Source: Heterostelium multicystogenum
Taxonomy: Eukaryota > Evosea > Eumycetozoa > Acytosteliales > Acytosteliaceae
Assembly: GCA_003667245.1 (NCBI GenBank)
Contig: RCNN01000360.1
Span: 1-36,708, forward strand
Direction: 5' to 3'
Length of the DNA stretch: 36,708 bases
The notes beneath the pieces are model-generated. The model saw nothing but the letters and a program-made list of their open reading frames with translations, was not told the origin of the DNA and made no database searches. This document shows positions 22,888 through 33,616 of the stretch, piece by piece. The translations under genes and the position numbers were made by a program. Positions within the stretch are counted from its first letter, which is position 1, and each line of letters begins with the position of its first letter.

Positions 22888-24909
22888 TTAATTCCTAATT
22901 AGTTTTTGTCTTAGGAGATCCACAAGTCTTCTAATCTTTTGTCGAAGAAGAATCAAAACAACAACTAAACCAACACCGATAACCGACACTGGTACAATGA
23001 TTGCAATCAAATTTATACCTTCTTGAAGAATAAATATCAATTAGTTCTGATAAAAGAATTAATGAATTAGATAGTTACTTATTTCTTTGGATTTTGTGTC
23101 AAAAGTCTTGGGAGTTAATGGTTCCTTCATATTGATATTCATTTGATATTTTGAATATGTAATGATTGTCAATTGTGTGATCTACTCCATCACATTTGAA
23201 TGTTATACTATCATTGGTACTCGATAAATATTCACATAAAATATTTCTTATCTGAAGTGTATTTGGATTGAACATTCGTTTTCCTTGAACGACAACAATA
23301 TTCTCTGCAATAAATTCAACCTTGTGAATCAGAGTGATATCTATCAAATAATAATAATAATAATGTATTGGATAATTAATAATCTAAAATACAATCAAAT
23401 AGGAATATATTATATTATATTGTATTATATACTTACTTAAGAATATTTCAATATTCCTGAAGAAGATCCTGATATCATTCGATTGATTATTGTTATCTCT
23501 GGTACATTGATATCTATCAATGATGATGCTATCGTTGGATTTGCACGGTAATCCTCCAAAAGTAATATTGAAGTCTTGATGAGAGATACCAGTAACATCT
23601 TTCAATAATGAAAATGTAATGGTATTATTGTCAAATGGTGTAACTTTCTTGATTAATGAAGGTAGAGTAATAGGATTTCCAGTGAACTCATCTGTATTGC
23701 TCAAATTAATAGTTGGAATATATGTTTCGTTTCCATCGGTATTCGTTGATTGAATGGTGCAATTGAATATATTTTGATTAAATTCGTAAATTAGACAATC
23801 GATATTCGAGAATTTGATGGAAGTCAACATCTCATCAAATATTCCATTCATTACAACTGAGAATGAACCATAGGATAATCGTTGAATTGAATCAACTTTG
23901 AATAAACAATAATTAATATTTATAGATTGAATAATTTGATTATTAAAAGTATACATACTACCTCCGATTCTGTAATCTTTACTTCTTCTCTGGAATGATT
24001 GAACTGATACTTTGAATGATGGATTCACATTGGACACAATAATTTTGGTGTTATTGATTGGCAGTGATATGTTTGATACTTGGAGAACATTATCCAATCT
24101 AATTGAGATATTTCGAGAATCGAATCCAAAGTTTGCTCCGTAAATGGTGATGGAATCATTACTCTGGCTGACATTAGATATTATGGGATCTATTTATTAA
24201 ATAATTAGTATATAATAATCCTATTCTCATAGTTCTTTATAAAACTAAACTTACCCTCCCAGTATATATTGACATGCTTGAAGCATTTGAATTTAATACT
24301 TGTAACTTTGTTGAAAATGATTTGAGACTTATGTATTTTTGGATAATATCATTACTTAAGAAGAAAGAAGCTGTGGTATCATCAATTAGATTCAAGATTG
24401 GGCAAATTCGAACTTAAAGATCTTTTGTTCATCAAATAAGGATTTATAAAAATACCCGTTTACTGTGATGTTGGCTTCACTGATTGGAATTTGTATATCA
24501 TCTGGAACCAATTTGATTATGTGTAGGTCAAAGGACTTGGAACAATTATTTGTTGGGGCGATACAAATTTTGATATTTGGTGAGAAAATAACATTTGGGT
24601 TAATGGGATACAATAGAGTTGAAGAATTGGACTTTATAAAATGTCTATTTCCTGCTGAGGAATCATTAAAAAAGTATAAATCGTAACTATCTCCATTAAT
24701 AAAATTTCCGTATATTATTATATTTTCATAATTTGAGGTAACATTATATATCACTGGTAATTGAGCTATATTCACAACAAAAGATCATTGAAATTAAAAA
24801 TAGATTAATTAATGGTTAAATTTAAATATTTATTGATAACTAACATACCATTAATATAATAACAATGACAGACAAATAGAATTATCAGAGTTTGTATTAT
24901 TCTGTTCAT
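22888..24909 (-). CDS. IPT/TIG-domain transmembrane protein, copy 1, short tail (three one-base indels)
   Basis: Five exons: 24909-24849, 24765-24255, 24189-23437, 23340-23079, 23021-22888 (introns of 83, 65, 96 and 57 bp), giving 573 residues after a net one-base correction. Exon 1 is a signal peptide (MNRIIQTLIILFVCHCYY). Exon 2 holds an IPT-like unit (VTSNYENIIIYGNFINGD) whose first half is the variable region. Exon 3 starts with a clear IPT/TIG motif (ITIYGANFGFDSRNISI) and continues with beta-rich, N-glycosylation-rich sequence. Exon 4 is another beta unit. Exon 5 has one membrane span (AIIVPVSVIGVGLVVVLIL) and a short basic tail (RQKIRRLVDLLRQKLIRN, then stop). The architecture resembles Dictyostelium Tgr adhesion and allorecognition receptors; orthology is not claimed. 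The breaks are two missing bases in exon 2 (about 24273 and 24407) and an extra C in exon 4 (about 23109), each recognised by comparison with copy 2. Confidence 0.88.
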
Positions 24910-25583
24910 TAATGTATTCTTTTTAAATATATATATATATGTATATATATTTATATATATTAAGTTTGTAAGAGTATTTTGTTTTTTAATAATTTTTGAA
25001 CAATACCTTCCTTTATTTAAGTTTATGATCAAATTAAATTATTAATTATTAAATATAATAAAATTTATATAAATCCATTTAAAATCAAATATATTAATTT
25101 ACACTCATTTTAACATTGAATCACAATCAACATCACCACCATAGTGAGCCTAGATAAACAAAGTGATCATGTTGAACACAATTACATTTACAATGTACTT
25201 TTTCATATCAAGAATAAATTCATTGTGAAAGTGATTATACTTTTTGAGAGTATAGTTTAATTTTATAAATATAAGCACACTCAATTTATTTACCACCACT
25301 TAGATAAAAACTCTCACACATTTCAGTTAGTCCCATTCAATTTAAATCTTAAAAAACAATTTATCTGTTTAGATTGTGACAATTTTGTAGAGTATAAGTT
25401 TTATAAACAAAAAAGATGATTTGATTTAAAAGTTATATTGAAATTCACATCAAAGGAATTCAAATCATATATTTGATAGAAATTTTTAGATACTTTACCA
25501 ATCTTTTACTAAATAAACCTTATTATCAACTAATAATGGGTAAGATAAAGTTACTTAATACTTGAAGTTCCTTCTCTTGCTCA
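24910..25583. other. Upstream region of TIG copy 1, duplicated upstream of copy 2
   Basis: No coding potential. From about 25075 to 25320 it shares long stretches with the DNA upstream of TIG copy 2 (33780-34110), for example TTTTAACATTGAATCACAAT and CCTAGATAA, then GAACACAATTAC and TATAAATATAA. The duplication therefore carried the promoter with it. CACCACC-type sequences occur near 25129-25140 and 25293-25300. Confidence 0.6.
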
Positions 25584-25618
25584 TTAAAATTCTCCACTTC
25601 CATGATTTATAAAAATAA

Positions 25619-25770
25619 AGATATCTTCTGGAATGAAATTGATAAAAAAGGATTGGTAATGTGATACATCAGAGTTGAAGGATATTATCAACTGTCTATT
25701 TGCTGGCAATAAATTATCAAAAAAATATATTTGGTAAGTATCTCCATTAATAAAAATTCCATTGATTACA
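25619..25770 (-). pseudogene. Orphan fragment of the TIG variable exon
   Basis: In one frame of an open stretch spanning 25859-25584, about 50 residues match the variable half of TIG exon 2: INGIFINGDTYQIYFFDN, then ANRQ, then FINFIPEDI. Copies 1 and 2 have NFINGDSYDLYFFND and VFINGLIYSLHFFDN there, followed by KLVPDDI and QFIPEDI. About two dozen residues that follow the ANRQ stretch in the intact copies are missing. No signal exon, exon 3, membrane segment or splice-matched neighbours are present. It is a third sequence variant of this module, left between copy 1 and the lyase gene. Confidence 0.7.
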
Positions 25771-25878
25771 TTTAATTTAAGTATCCCAAGTTTATACGCA
25801 TAAAAGATAACTAGTTCGAAATCCTTTAATTTGTCATTTCCTAATTTAAGTTTGCTCAAAGGTTTATTTACTAAATAT

Positions 25879-28196
25879 TTAGCATAATACAGCTATTAAT
25901 AGTGCAAAAATGATTAATAGTTTTGGAACTAATAGGTTGGGTGCTGCTGATAATGGTTGTACATATGGTACTGGATAACTTAATACTCTGTAGTCATTGG
26001 TAATTGTTGATCCAGCATAGTTACTAGTAGGAAGAGGAATGACCAATGTAGAAAAGTTGGATTTAGAGTTGAATTCACAGAAAGGGCCACTAAGCTCAAG
26101 GAATTTGAATGTAAGGGTTACAGAGGTAAGAGATTGTGATGGATCACTGACAGAAATTTGGAAAGAAGAACTGTTTTTCATATTCACTTGAAGTAGAATT
26201 GCAGAGTTGGAAGTGATATTGAAAGTCATTTTAGTAACAAAGTCTTCGGTACTTGGTTTCCAAAAACGCTATCTGTAGAATTCCCAATCCAACATGACGA
26301 ATGGCATGTACTTTATCATCTAATCTCAAAATATCAATTGTGGATTGATAGAATGCGATCTTTTGAATAAAGGTAGATCGTTCAATATTAGGAATTACAA
26401 TATACTGATATGAGTTCTGGGCTCCCTTGGTATGATTATAGTATGTCTGGAAAAGAGTTCCATTTGCAAATCCAAAACCACTTCCAATTGCTTGCCAGGA
26501 GCCTTTCTTTTCAACTGGTCCAATATAGATGGAAGTTTGTGAACTATTTTCGAAAGTAGGGAATAGGACTCCAGTCTTGTCATGATGATACCAATCCAGA
26601 GTTTCAATTCCAAAAGAGGTTTTGGGAGTATTTTTATCGCTACTTGTGAAGATTGGATCTTTCAAATTTCTTTGTTCAATAGATGTGAAGAATTGTGGAT
26701 TGGCAGAGGTTGAAGAAATATTTGATCCAAGGAAGACTATATGTTCATCAAAGAAGAACCAAGATTTCTTTCCAGTCAAGTTTTGTGAATATGATGGTGC
26801 TAGGTCCATAACTGCAAAACCATACAGATTATCAGAAAGTGATCCATCGAATGTAGTTGTACCAAAATGAGCTACATCTTGGCATTCTACTTTGGTTCCA
26901 TTATACTCTGAGGTGATTCCTGGTATCATTTGCCAATCCCATAATGGATAGATTCCATTGTACTCAGATCCATCGATTATTAAAAAGAAAGCACCATCTG
27001 ACATCTTTTGTGTAACATATCCATCATTATTGTAACATTCACTATTTTTAGTTCTCTTTGAGGTAAACTTTACGCTAGACACGTATTGAGCTCTTGAGTG
27101 GACCATAAAATCACCAGTCCAGAACTGTCTATTTCCAACATTGAAGCTTGGATCAGATCCATTCAGTTTCATTACCCAATCATTAAATTCCTTTTGTTTT
27201 ACAGGTGACTGTTGAAGTAGATCATATTTATGAAGGTATTTCACACCAGTCATTGCAGTAACATCTCTTGCTATCGAGTTAGGCAACCAGAAAGATGAAC
27301 CATTGATTGAATAAGACATCCATTGATTTCCCTTCAGAGCCATAGTTGCCAAAGAGTCAAGATCATCTTGAGAAAATTGAAACCCAGTACCATTTGTGGC
27401 AAGAATCATTGATAAACATTCGTGTAAAATATACTCTCCATAGAAACCATTGTATAAAATCTTACAAGAAATACAATTAGAGTAAGATCATTTAAATTTG
27501 GGGAGTATTAAACCTAAATACTTACAGCACCATTAAAAAGATAGGTTCCATCTGCTTTGATACCGTCTTCTTGACCAGGTGTAAGTTTCAAGATATGGAT
27601 TGCAATTTGGATATTCTCATCTAATAAGGTTTCATTTTTATACAACAAAGCTTTGATAATTCTATATTGGACTATTGAACTTGGTACCAAAGTAGTTGGT
27701 TTGTTTGGTCGAGAATGGGACTAAGTTTATCAATGTAGGTTGAAGTAAGTGGGGTGTTGGGGAGTGTGCTTACCAAAAAACTACCGACCGCTAAGCTATA
27801 AGGTACTAAAAATACATTCAAAATTGGTAAACTAGATGTAAAATTGTTACTCAACCAATAGTCAAGTGGTTTCAAGATAACCTTGGAGATATTGGTAGCT
27901 AATTCACTGCTGTTGTCAATATGTAGATATGTTGCCATTTGAATCCAGTTTTCTACATGGGTTCTAGGGTCCCAGGGCCAAAGGTAGGTATCGGAGTAAT
28001 TTAAATTCTTAAAGCTACCATCACTTTGCAAGTTTTCAAAAATGGTTGTTAGTTCTGGAACACCAACAAACTCATCTATGAACTGCTTCACAAAGTTTTT
28101 ACCAACAATGCTAACATCATCATCGGTAGAATAAACAGTTGTAAAGATATTGAATAAGATACAGATTACTAATAGATAGATAGATAATAATTTCAT
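25879..28196 (-). CDS. Polysaccharide lyase family 8 homologue, secreted or membrane-anchored (two one-base indels; catalytic His replaced)
   Basis: Two exons (28196-27526, 27460-25879; intron of 65 bp) total 750 residues; a missing C near 27686-27690 and an extra base at 26262-26266 cancel out. Signal peptide MKLLSIYLLVICILFNIF, an alpha-helical domain, then a beta-sandwich half with PL8 hallmarks (FMVHSRAQYVSSVKFTSKRT, WDWQMIPGIT, KKSWFFFDEHIVFLGSNISS), and a C-terminal hydrophobic segment (LLVPKLLIIFALLIAVLC) suited to a membrane or GPI anchor. PL8 enzymes cleave hyaluronan, chondroitin or xanthan. The active-site block D-G-[ST]-[FY]-x-x-H-x5-Y-x-G-x-Y-G appears as DGTYLFNGAILYNGFYG: the Tyr is kept but the His is Asn (codon 27532-27534). 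The Arg motif survives as SIAR. The NWW...IG.P cleft motif is not recognisable (ILNVFLVPYSL). A binding protein or altered enzyme is possible. Confidence 0.85.
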
Positions 28197-28826
28197 TTTG
28201 ATATTTACTTATAATAAAATGAAGTAAATGTTGTTTAAATAAAAAATGAATTGATTAAATAATTAACTTACTTTGAATGGGGTGGTCCAACTCAACTGAC
28301 ATTCCAACTTGTAAGTGTTAATTGATTAAACTTCTGATTTGATTGAATTTGTAAATTCGTCTCGATTTAACACACAATTGGTTTAAAATGGATTTTGACT
28401 AAAATTAAAGATTTATTTTAACACACAGCTATTTTTTTATGTAAAGGTTGTTTTTTAGTGGTCGCTAAAAAAGGTTAATTTGGATTGTGTGTGTACTTTT
28501 GGTTGTTTTGAATACCTATTTTTTTGGAGTAATTTTTTAATAGTATATTTTATTAGAAATTTGATATTAACTTGCAAGATCAATCTTAAAGAACACAGAT
28601 TTCAATTCATTTCAATCATGGTAGTGAGGTAATCAAGAATTTTTGCAACTCTGATTCCTTGGAAGATTGGGTACATGAACATAAAACTTATTCCTTAGTC
28701 AAAACACCCAATAATTCAATTAATAAATGTTTATTTTTTATTTTATATAATTATTTAAGTAAATTAGAAATTAGGTATTAAACTTTTGACTCTGAAGTTG
28801 TAGTTTTGAAATTTATTCCTTATATT
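28197..28826. other. Spacer upstream of the lyase homologue
   Basis: AT-rich, no coding potential. It includes GGGGTGGTCC near 28278, close to the lyase start, and an exact hairpin: TTTTTTAG (28451-28458), a six-base loop, and CTAAAAAA (28465-28472). The left end holds the lyase promoter and the right end the 3' end of B-box paralogue 2. Confidence 0.55.
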
Positions 28827-30542
28827 TTACTCCATATATGCGAATGAAGTATACCAACGTCTATGAGTAGTATCATTGAAATTGATTTGTTTTGAATGAT
28901 CTTGTTCAATAAAATATTGGAAGTTTCCATATTTACCAGCCAATGAATAAATATTACTCTCTGTTGCTGAAACTCGATGGTAAATTGGATATACCTCTTC
29001 CTCAAGTGCAGGTATCATATTGAGTTTGGTTGTTTGTTTAGAATATACATTGTATTTGTTGAAACATTTATCATCTTTTGAGTGGATGTAAAAATGACCA
29101 TTGTTGTCATGACAAGCTGTGTATGGTCTAAACTTTAAGGGGTGCTCTGTGATTGTTTTGTTTGCCAGGTCAAAAGAGAATATCAATTTAGATTCAGAGG
29201 ACAATGAATATAATATTCCATTCAAGATCATTGTTGATGCTTGAGGGCCATACTTCTCTGGTAATATATGAAATTTTTCAAATTTCATTGTTTTGATGTT
29301 GAATCTATCTATACGATGATTTGAATAGCCATTCACTAAATAGATATGATCTTGACCATCATAGCAGACAGATATGTAACAATCAGGATCGATTCCTTCC
29401 ATGATACCAATTTGTTCAATTGACTTCGATTTGATTGCTAGTTTAATCCATTTATTTGGATTATTTCTACCTCCAAACACATAGATATATTCATCTACTC
29501 TGACATTTGATGGGAATGTACTATTAAAATCATAATTTACATCCAATTTAATTTGTTGATTGGAATTATTGTTTGAAAGATTGATGAGTGTTGCTCCATT
29601 CTCCCACTGTGTTGAGAAAATATATGCAGATTTCTTTGTAAAATTAATTGATTGTTTGAGGAAGGAATGTATTGTATTAAAATCGAATGATTTCTTTGTC
29701 ATTGAGTATAAAGAGTGGTCTATATCATCGGTTGGGTAGTCATTTAAATGATTGAATGTATTGATCCAAAAGATGTAATATCATTGATCGATGATCATTG
29801 TCAAATTGTTTGATGAGTTGATCGATATCATATCGTTGATTGTATCTGTAATTGAAAAGTGTCTCTTTGTTGTCATTGATAAAGGAGGAAAGTGATTGAG
29901 AGGATTCAATTGATGATACTATTTCAGGAGTGGTGTAATGTTCTGTAGCATCAGTGGCGATCGATGGATTATCACCATTAATATCCTTTTTATCTTCTTT
30001 AAAGTGTGATCTAGAATACTAACTATATGACTAATTTGTTTACATTCATCCATATTGTTTGATATGGTTTTTCAATAGATTGTTTGTCTTTGTAGATTTC
30101 ACTTTTCAAAATATGCTCTTGATTCATGATATAATCATAGATCTGTTTGAAATGCTGAATGATTTTCTTCTCCGTTGCCAATAAACCAGAGTATTTAGAG
30201 GATAATCTTTTCGATGTTTTCCAAATACTTTCTAATCTTCTCTTGATAAATGGATTATTAACTTTATTATTATTATCATTATTATTATTATTACTATTAT
30301 TATTACTATTATTATTTTTACTGTTTTTGTCAATGTTATAGATTGTAGTACTATCTAATAATTCTATTATCTCATTGATAGATTGAGATTCAGAAGGATG
30401 GCCTGAGTTTTGCTATGATTATAAAAAACAAATACTACACATCAAAATTTTACAATGATAACAGATATACTTAAAAACTTTCTTATGTTCTCCACAAATC
30501 TTAAAGTGATTGTTTGTATTGTTGAAGTTGTTGTTTTTTCAT
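28827..30542 (-). CDS. B-box zinc finger / coiled-coil / beta-propeller-like protein, paralogue 2 (several frameshifts)
   Basis: Starts at the ATG at 30542 and ends at 28827; no intron is needed. After an Asn-rich start comes a B-box finger in CGEH...CYHC...CSIC...NH...GH spacing. Next are an Asn tract encoded by AAT repeats (about 30263-30320), a coiled coil (FKQIYDYIMNQEHILKSEIY), an acidic linker, and the conserved block FINDNKETLFNYRYNQRYDI...FDNDHRSMILHLLDQY. The C-terminal half is the Kelch-like repeat module (EYIYVFGGRNNPNKWI, DPDCYISVCYDGQDHIYLV, YGPQASTMILNGILYSL), intact from 29702 to 28827. It is closely related to paralogue 1. Frame shifts lie in the A run after the start, around the end of the B-box, near 30075, near 30007 and near 29748; most are homopolymer length changes of either sign. 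It is either a decaying paralogue or an error-prone stretch. Confidence 0.78.
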
Positions 30543-31425
30543 TATTATTTAGTTATTTTCCTTCTATAAAACTATATAAATAATTTCTATATAATTAAAT
30601 GAGCTTGATCTTATCTTCTGTTTATGTGTAAATATATACTGTATATCTGCTTTATTGTTGAATTAACAATTTAATTTTATTTTAAATAAGTGAACTTAAA
30701 TATTTAATTTCCATGTTGCCATTAAACACTATTGTTATTTATTATTATAATAATATTTCGTGTAAGGTATGAACCAGATGGTTCCCTGATATATACAACC
30801 AAAAATAACCACTCTTAATTAACATCAAGATCACATTCATGTTAGTGAGAGTAAAACATAGTGTTTTTAGATAAATGTAAATTTTGTAGTATGAATTAAC
30901 AAAGCATATACGACAATATCATCTTATTTATAATCAAACACACAAATTAACTTCTCAAAAAACAAAATAAAAAACATAGTAAAATGGCCTGTTGTTTCAT
31001 TCTCATTTTAAATGGTTTAAATCTTCATTTTAACACAACTAGTTTACCACCAATAGAATGAAAATGTTACATCTTATGTGATTATACTTATATTTATTCT
31101 ACCAGCTGGTTCACTTCTTTTGCAATCATTTTACACTTTTTTTTAATATTATGGTTACACATCAAGCACCTGCAACACTTAGTTTGGAAGAAAGAAGTTT
31201 ATTATGTTAACTATTGAAAAGTGGAATGACTGTTGGATCAGGTGAACTATAGTTATTTAACCACTTTCGAACCAATATTATAATAGATGATGTATTAATC
31301 ATTTATTAGCGAACTTGTATATTTTGCTATTTACTTTCTTCCCAAGTTTCTATTCAACAAAAATACATCCTAAAAGATTGTTTGAGTTTTTATTATTAAT
31401 ATATTATTGTATTTTACAAGGTTGT
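30543..31425. other. Spacer between B-box paralogue 2 and TIG copy 2
   Basis: AT-rich and mostly featureless. At 31151-31252 an ATG-started frame reads MVTHQAPATLSLEERSLLC, a stop, then LLKSGMTVGSGEL and another stop. That is more protein-like than its surroundings and may be a relic of an unidentified gene. TTTATTATT-type sequence just before 31426 could serve polyadenylation of TIG copy 2. Confidence 0.5.
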
Positions 31426-33616
31426 TTAATTTTGGGCCAGGGTCTCTATGTACCTATTGCCATATTTGGGATTTAATGCTACAGGTTGAACTTCATGAGC
31501 CGGGTTTATTTGATTCACTTGTTCATTTTGATTTCCAATGTTTCTTTGTTCTTCCTGATTACCGACAGGTCCTAACTCTACTCCTTGTTCACCTGGATTA
31601 GCAAAAAATTTTTGTCTTAGGAGATTCACAAGTCTTCTAATCCTGGTACGAATTAAAATTAAGAAAACCACCAAACAAACACAGAACACAGACACTGGTA
31701 CAACGATTGCAACTAAATTTATACCTTCTTGAAGAATAAATATCAATTAGTTCGGAGAAAAGAAGAATAATTAAAGTATTAATAAATTTGATAGTTACTT
31801 ATTTCTTTGGATTTTGTCTCAAAAGTCTTGGAGTTAATGGTTCCTTCATATATATCTTCATTTGATATTTTGAACATATAATGATTGTCAATTGTGTGAT
31901 CTACTCCATCACATTTGAATGTTATACTATCATTGGTACTCGATAAATATTCACATAAAATATTTCTTATCTGAAGTGTATTTGGATTGAACATTCGTTT
32001 TCCTTGAACGACAACAATATTCTCTGAAATAAATTCAACCTTGTGAATCAGAGTGATATCTATCAAATAATAATAATAATGTATTGGATATTTAATAATC
32101 TAAAATACAATCACATAGCATATTATATTATATACTTACTTAAGAATATTTCAATATTCCTGAAGAAGATCCTGATGTCATTCGATTGATTGTTGTTATC
32201 TCTGGTACATTGATATCTATCAATGATGATGATATCGTTGGATTTACACGGTATTCCTCCAAAAGTAATATTGAAGTCTTGATGAGAGATACCAGTAATA
32301 TCTTTCATTAATGAAAAATTAATAGTGTTGTTGTCAAATGGTGTTACCTTTCTGATTAATGAAGGTAGAGTAATAGGGTTTCCGATGAACCCATTGGTAT
32401 TACTCAATTTAACAATTGGAATGTATGTTTCGTTTCCATCGGTATTCGTTGATTGAATGGTGCAATTGAATATATTTTGATTAAATTGGTAAATTAGACA
32501 ATCGATATTTGACATTTTGATGGAAGTCAACATCTTTTCAAATATTCCATTCATCACAACTGAGAATGAACCATAGGATAATCGTTGAATTGAATCAACT
32601 TTGAATAAACAATAATTAATATTTATAGATTGAATAATTTGATTATCAAAAGTATACATACTACCTCCGATTCGGTAATCTTTACTTCTTCTCTTGTATG
32701 ATTGAACTGATACTTTGAATGATGGATTCACATTAGATACAATAATTTTGGTGTTATTGATTGGCAGTGATATGTTTGATACTTGGAGAACATTATCCAA
32801 TCTAATTGAAATATTTCGAGAATCGAATCCAAAGTTTTCTCCGTAAATGGTGATGGAATCATTACTCTGGCTGACATTAGATATTATGGGATCTATTTAT
32901 TAAATAATTAGTATATAATAATCCTATTCTCATTATTCTTTATTATACTAAACTTACCTTCCCAGTATATATTGACATGGCTTGTAGCTTTTTTTTTTAA
33001 TACTTGTAACTTTGTTGAAAATGATTCGAGACTTATGTATTTTTGTATGATATCATTACTTAAGAAGAAAGAAGCTGTGGTATCATCAATTAGATTCAGG
33101 ACTGGGCCAAATTCGAACTTAAAGATATATTCTACATCATACAAGGATTTATAAAAATACCCGTTTACTGTGATGTTGGCTTCACTGGTTGGCAATTTTT
33201 ATATCTTCTGGAATAAATTGGATTAAGTGTAGGTCAAAAGAACTTGGAACATTCATTTGTTGGGAAGGTGCAAATTTTGATATTTGATGTTAAAATACAG
33301 AAACTGTCAATAGTGTACAACATAGTTGAAGTATTAAAAGTTATAGAATCTGTATTTCCTGGCATTTGATTATCAAAAAAGTGTAAACTGTAAATAAGTC
33401 CATTAATAAAAACTCCATTGATTATAATATTTTCATAATTTGAGGTAACATTATATATCACTGGTACTTGAGCTATATTTCACAACAATAGATCATTAAA
33501 ATTAAAAATAGATTAATTAATGGTTAAATTTAATTATTTATTGATAACTAACATACCATTAATATAATAACAATGACAGACAAATAGAATTATCAGAGTT
33601 TGTGTATTCTGTTCAT
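31426..33616 (-). CDS. IPT/TIG-domain transmembrane protein, copy 2, long tail (three one-base indels)
   Basis: Same five-exon layout as copy 1: 33616-33557, 33472-32958, 32892-32140, 32059-31799, 31727-31426 (introns of 84, 65, 80 and 71 bp), 629 residues after a net one-base correction. Exon 3 has the same length as in copy 1 (753 bp) and about 92% residue identity by hand alignment, while the first half of exon 2 differs at over 40% of residues. The membrane span is AIVVPVSVFCVCLVVFLIL. The tail runs 56 residues further than in copy 1 and is rich in Gln, Asn, Glu and Pro (NPGEQGVELGPVGNQEEQ...). Breaks: one base missing in the signal-peptide exon (about 33606-33608, against copy 1), and extra bases in exon 2 near 33239-33242 and 33196-33199. 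If the signal-peptide break is real, the gene is dead; otherwise this would be the signalling-type partner of the short-tailed copies. Confidence 0.87.

Noticed and set aside
30250..30325. AAT/ATT repeat as a satellite or CRISPR-like array
   Set aside because: It is a simple trinucleotide microsatellite encoding an Asn tract in B-box paralogue 2.
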